64,000 bases of DNA from Cohnella abietis. Lineage in GTDB: Bacteria > Bacillota > Bacilli > Paenibacillales > Paenibacillaceae. Below the pieces are notes generated by a model. It did no database searches. It was given only the letters and a program-made list of their open reading frames with translations, and was not told where the DNA came from. Below, piece after piece: positions 62,775 through 64,000 of the stretch. A program made the translations under genes and the position numbers. Each line of letters opens with the position of its first letter. Positions within the stretch are counted from its first letter, which is position 1. The stretch lies in NCBI RefSeq assembly GCF_004295585.1, contig NZ_AP019400.1, positions 1,083,501 to 1,147,500 on the forward strand, in the 5' to 3' direction.

Positions 62775-63305
62775 ATGAATTTTAGGATACAAGCAAGTTC
62801 CCCTAGGTATAATGAAGAATTTGATAACGAGGTAGACACTTTATCAGATGCTATAGAGAGCGTGTTTCCTTTGTGGAGTGAGTCGGCAATTTTAATGTGG
62901 AATACTATTCCCATTCCTTTAAGCTATAAATACGATTTAAGTCTAATGATAGATGATATTTTAAACGTATTGGAAAAGCTAAGAATAGAAACATCAGGAG
63001 AGTTAGTTATTCATTGGGTGTCGAACACATTTGCTAACATATGGACTTTGACTTGGGATTTAGAAAAACTAAAAATAAATTCTGAGTGGGGGAGTGTAGT
63101 AGGAGGAACTGAACAATTACTGATTCTGAGTGGCCCTGTCACTATACCAAAACAATCGTTTTGTGCAGAATGGAAAAGAGTGTTACACAATATCATACAG
63201 GCATTGGTGAAATCCGGATATAAAGAAGGGATTTTACCGGGAATGAACCGTCTAACTACTGAGTACAAAGCAATCGAAAAAGAAGGTATCATCTACAACT
63301 TATAA
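62775..63305 (+). CDS. Probable immunity protein of the toxin remnant
   Basis: A 176-aa acidic cytoplasmic protein, intact, starting 14 bp after the toxin tail with AAAGGAG upstream of ATG 62775. No family is recognised (NFRIQASSPRYNEEFDNEVD at the start; VSNTFANIWTLTWDLEKL in the middle). Position directly after a HINT-toxin tail is the standard place for the cognate immunity gene of a polymorphic toxin; the identification rests on this context. Its survival while the toxin decayed fits protection against siblings that still deliver the toxin. Confidence 0.7.
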   Translation: MNFRIQASSPRYNEEFDNEVDTLSDAIESVFPLWSESAILMWNTIPIPLSYKYDLSLMIDDILNVLEKLRIETSGELVIHWVSNTFANIWTLTWDLEKLKINSEWGSVVGGTEQLLILSGPVTIPKQSFCAEWKRVLHNIIQALVKSGYKEGILPGMNRLTTEYKAIEKEGIIYNL

Positions 63306-63352
63306 TATTGTCCTTTATAATTTAAAAGATTCTAAACCCTAGTTCAATATTT

Positions 63353-63472
63353 ATGGAAAAAGATAAGGTTTCAATAATGTTTGAAAGCTTATACAGCAAT
63401 TTTTTAGAGTACAGTAAAGTTCTCTGCATAGACTTAGCGAGTAATACATTATTGAAAGAGTGGGGAAAATAG
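63353..63472 (+). CDS. Short ORF of unknown function (39 aa)
   Basis: MEKDKVSIMFESLYSNFLEY plus 19 residues, ending just before a terminator. It has no clear ribosome-binding site. Possibly the degraded end of an immunity-type gene. Confidence 0.3.
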   Translation: MEKDKVSIMFESLYSNFLEYSKVLCIDLASNTLLKEWGK

Positions 63473-63480
63473 TTTTTATT

Positions 63481-63514
63481 GACCTTGAGGGCGGCAATCT
63501 CAAGGTCTTTCTTT
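63481..63514 (+). terminator. Terminator after the immunity region
   Basis: Perfect 9-bp stem GACCTTGAG/CTCAAGGTC, 9-nt loop, followed by TTTCTTTT. Confidence 0.85.
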
Positions 63515-63629
63515 TAACCCCATCCATTGCCGAATGAATCGGGCGGCAGTCTCAAATGGGGTTGTACTTTCATCAGACCCATATGAAATTTCTTTAAATG
63601 CAGATGTACGTACGCTTTTAAGCTTTATA

Positions 63630-63705
63630 GTTTGAGCCGGAGCGAGCCTGTCAGGGATCAATACTGGTAGAACGCAATCCGGAATGGTTCATCGTTAAGG
63701 AGGAA
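63630..63705 (+). pseudogene. Duplicated fragment of the GH36 alpha-galactosidase gene
   Basis: These 75 bp repeat 61081-61156 with two C/T differences, covering the codons for FEPERACQGSILVERN and following residues. Neither flank matches. It is either the scar of a second alpha-galactosidase copy or a recombination footprint. The rest of 63515-63857 shows no gene. Confidence 0.8.
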
Positions 63706-63863
63706 AATGATATGGAAACCTACATGAAACAAAATAGTATAATATGAAGGGAAAGTTTACGATAACATCCATACAAATGGGATAGAATATCAAAAATGGT
63801 GAGACGATTTTCATGCAACCGGGACAAGAACAATAGATAAAAACTCAAGTAGGAGAGATGAAT

Positions 63864-64000
63864 GTGGATAAAGTATACAATTTAGTCCAAAACATAAGGC
63901 ATCTACCTGAAATCCATCTTGGCAAGAAATCGTTACATTTACTTCAAGCATTTCTGCATGGTTATATAGAATATCACAACGAAATAACTGGTGAATCTAA
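63864..64000 (+). CDS. Partial small protein cut by the window end
   Basis: An open frame from GTG 63864 (six bases after GGAGAG; ATG 63858 also in frame) to the window edge, 45 codons seen (MDKVYNLVQNIRHLPEIHLG at the start). It has the length and position of another immunity-type gene, but no family is recognised. Confidence 0.5.
   Translation, partial: MDKVYNLVQNIRHLPEIHLGKKSLHLLQAFLHGYIEYHNEITGES

Overview
The window looks like chromosome of a Gram-positive, spore-former-type bacterium of the Paenibacillaceae (Paenibacillus or Cohnella-like). The evidence is the density of YesM/YesN-type two-component systems, LplB/YtcP-type sugar permeases, lipoprotein solute-binding proteins, AraC and DeoR regulators and glycoside hydrolases, with AGGAGG-type ribosome-binding sites and frequent GTG/TTG starts. 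Genus is an inference; no rRNA or tRNA gene is visible.

Layout. 1-258: end of a 52-bp tandem array (family A). 364-3989: fixABCX-type electron-transfer operon (etfB, etfA, fixC, fixX) plus a small ORF, closed by a strong terminator. 4044-4945: a 51-bp hairpin array (family B) followed by three ~150-bp repeats (family D). 5065-7542: two zinc-ribbon membrane proteins, the second TcaA-like. 7587-18303: alpha-galactoside locus, with a YesN/YesM pair divergent from an ABC importer (two permeases and a lipoprotein) and two glycosidases (GH36-like, GH110-like). 18469-19095: a third array, 51 bp (family C). 19334-25552: a membrane-anchored protein, a pseudouridine synthase, and a GntR/YtrA-type operon of ABC exporters with a palindromic operator on its promoter. 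25940-29144: RapA/HepA-like SNF2 ATPase plus a cysteine-rich partner, followed by IS1182-like debris and large inverted repeats. 29771-46870: response regulator, kinase and anchored sugar-binding sensor; Rbs-type sugar ABC importer; secreted GH95-like glycosidase; DeoR regulator divergent from an isomerase/kinase/class I aldolase/dehydrogenase operon. 46985-48853: Abi_2 (HEPN) protein plus 5'-nucleotidase-like protein. 49069-50931: secreted FAD oxidoreductase, followed directly by the second family A array (50938-51665). 51717-55609: two MDR dehydrogenases, an AraC regulator and an SGNH esterase. 55638-58950: putative leader-peptide attenuator controlling a CD3324-like protein, an unusual ABC exporter and a DUF1854 protein. 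59059-62029: AraC regulator divergent from a GH36 alpha-galactosidase. 62103-64000: decayed polymorphic-toxin tail (HINT plus toxin) with a probable immunity gene, a duplicated scrap of the GH36 gene and a partial gene at the edge.

The main metabolic theme is scavenging galactose- and deoxy-sugar-containing glycans: glycosidases release sugars, ABC importers take them up, two- and three-component systems sense them, and the isomerase-kinase-aldolase operon probably degrades one of them.

The most unusual structural signal is four intergenic tandem arrays from three unrelated sequence families that share a 51-52 bp period and one hairpin per unit. The best candidates for little-described systems are these arrays, the split SNF2/zinc-finger pair, the Abi_2/nucleotidase pair and the attenuator-controlled DUF1854 transporter operon.
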